32,112 bases of DNA from an uncultured Pirellulaceae bacterium (GTDB lineage: Bacteria > Planctomycetota > Planctomycetia > Pirellulales > Pirellulaceae): NCBI GenBank assembly GCA_938082855.1, contig CALKCC010000342.1, positions 1 to 32,112 on the forward strand, read 5' to 3'. A program made the position numbers and the translations under genes. Shown here piece after piece: positions 32,013 to 32,112 of this stretch. The notes beneath the pieces were generated by a model. The model was given only the letters and a program-made list of their open reading frames with translations. It was not told where the DNA came from and made no database searches. Position 1 is the first letter of the stretch; the number at the start of each line of letters is the position of its first letter.

Positions 32013-32112
32013 TTAGTCTTCCGGATTGATACTCATCAGGAATTCTGCATTAGAATTCGATTTGGCGACTTTGCCTAGCAGGAGTTCCATGGCTTCAGCA
32101 GGTTCCAGGTCA
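32013..32112 (-). CDS. rho: C-terminal end of transcription termination factor Rho (partial)
   Basis: The frame entering from the right edge encodes 32 residues ending at TAA (32013-32015). EAMELLLGKVAKSNSNAEFL followed by a short MSINPED tail matches the C-terminal end of bacterial Rho, which typically reads ETMELLxxRLxKTKTNAEFLxxM. It is too short for the ORF track. Rho is a hexameric RNA helicase that terminates transcription. ribH starts 27 bp after it, so rho-ribH-nusB could be one transcript, linking two transcription factors. Confidence 0.88.
   Translation of the reverse strand, partial: DLEPAEAMELLLGKVAKSNSNAEFLMSINPED

Overview
The window reads as chromosomal DNA of a planctomycete, probably Planctomycetaceae (Gimesia/Rubinisphaera-like). 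This is an inference from gene content. The supporting signs are a planctomycete-style small membrane protein and lipoprotein, a vWA protein with a TonB-like N-terminus next to an octaheme cytochrome, two BBP2-type porins, a TatC with a very long first periplasmic loop, a CobA-HemD fusion, McsA/McsB outside Firmicutes, and weak or absent Shine-Dalgarno sequences at many starts. Coding density is ordinary. I see no phage, transposon, CRISPR array, rRNA or tRNA.

Layout. (1) 1-3856, + strand: the 3' part of trpA, then a tight run of an ArsM-type methyltransferase, an ABM-fold monooxygenase, XdhC and a MocA-like nucleotidyltransferase. (2) 3853-5431, - strand: mcsA-mcsB (protein arginine phosphorylation), with a good sigma70-type promoter and a hairpin-rich leader. 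(3) 5672-10500: trpE, a small two-helix membrane protein, a class V PLP enzyme, a probable diverged polysaccharide-deacetylase-fold protein and coaD. (4) 10847-14946: a vWA protein and an eight-heme cytochrome, probably one operon. (5) 15055-19645: a Tat-exported prenyltransferase-repeat protein, cobA-hemD, a TPR protein and rpsT with a clear terminator. (6) 19810-23379, - strand: tatC, an RsuA/RluB pseudouridine synthase and pyrK. (7) 23786-29402: a small lipoprotein, then a nitrogen-acquisition block on the - strand (porin, porin, amtB, glnB). (8) 29968-32112: ftsY, nusB, ribH and the last 32 codons of rho.

The most interesting part is the amtB-glnB region. amtB is preceded by a full-consensus sigma54 promoter (TGGCACG-N4-TTGCA on the - strand) and an NtrC-like TGCA-N9-TGCA site. 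Its ~166-nt leader contains two mutually exclusive helices sharing one GAGCAG segment. Between amtB and glnB lies ~250 nt packed with perfect helices, ending in a 15-bp intrinsic terminator 58 bp before the glnB start. That order (structured element, terminator, gene) resembles a riboswitch or attenuator, or else an sRNA-generating 3' UTR. The encoded PII has Leu at position 51, where Tyr is uridylylated in enteric PII. Together these suggest transcriptional and RNA-level control of ammonium uptake rather than classical PII uridylylation.

Other points of note are the ~240-residue insertion in TatC, the ArsM/XdhC/MocA operon that lacks a visible molybdo-hydroxylase, and substitutions in the McsA zinc site and the McsB phosphoarginine-binding motif. 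All calls come from reading the sequence and from memory of families; no database search was run.
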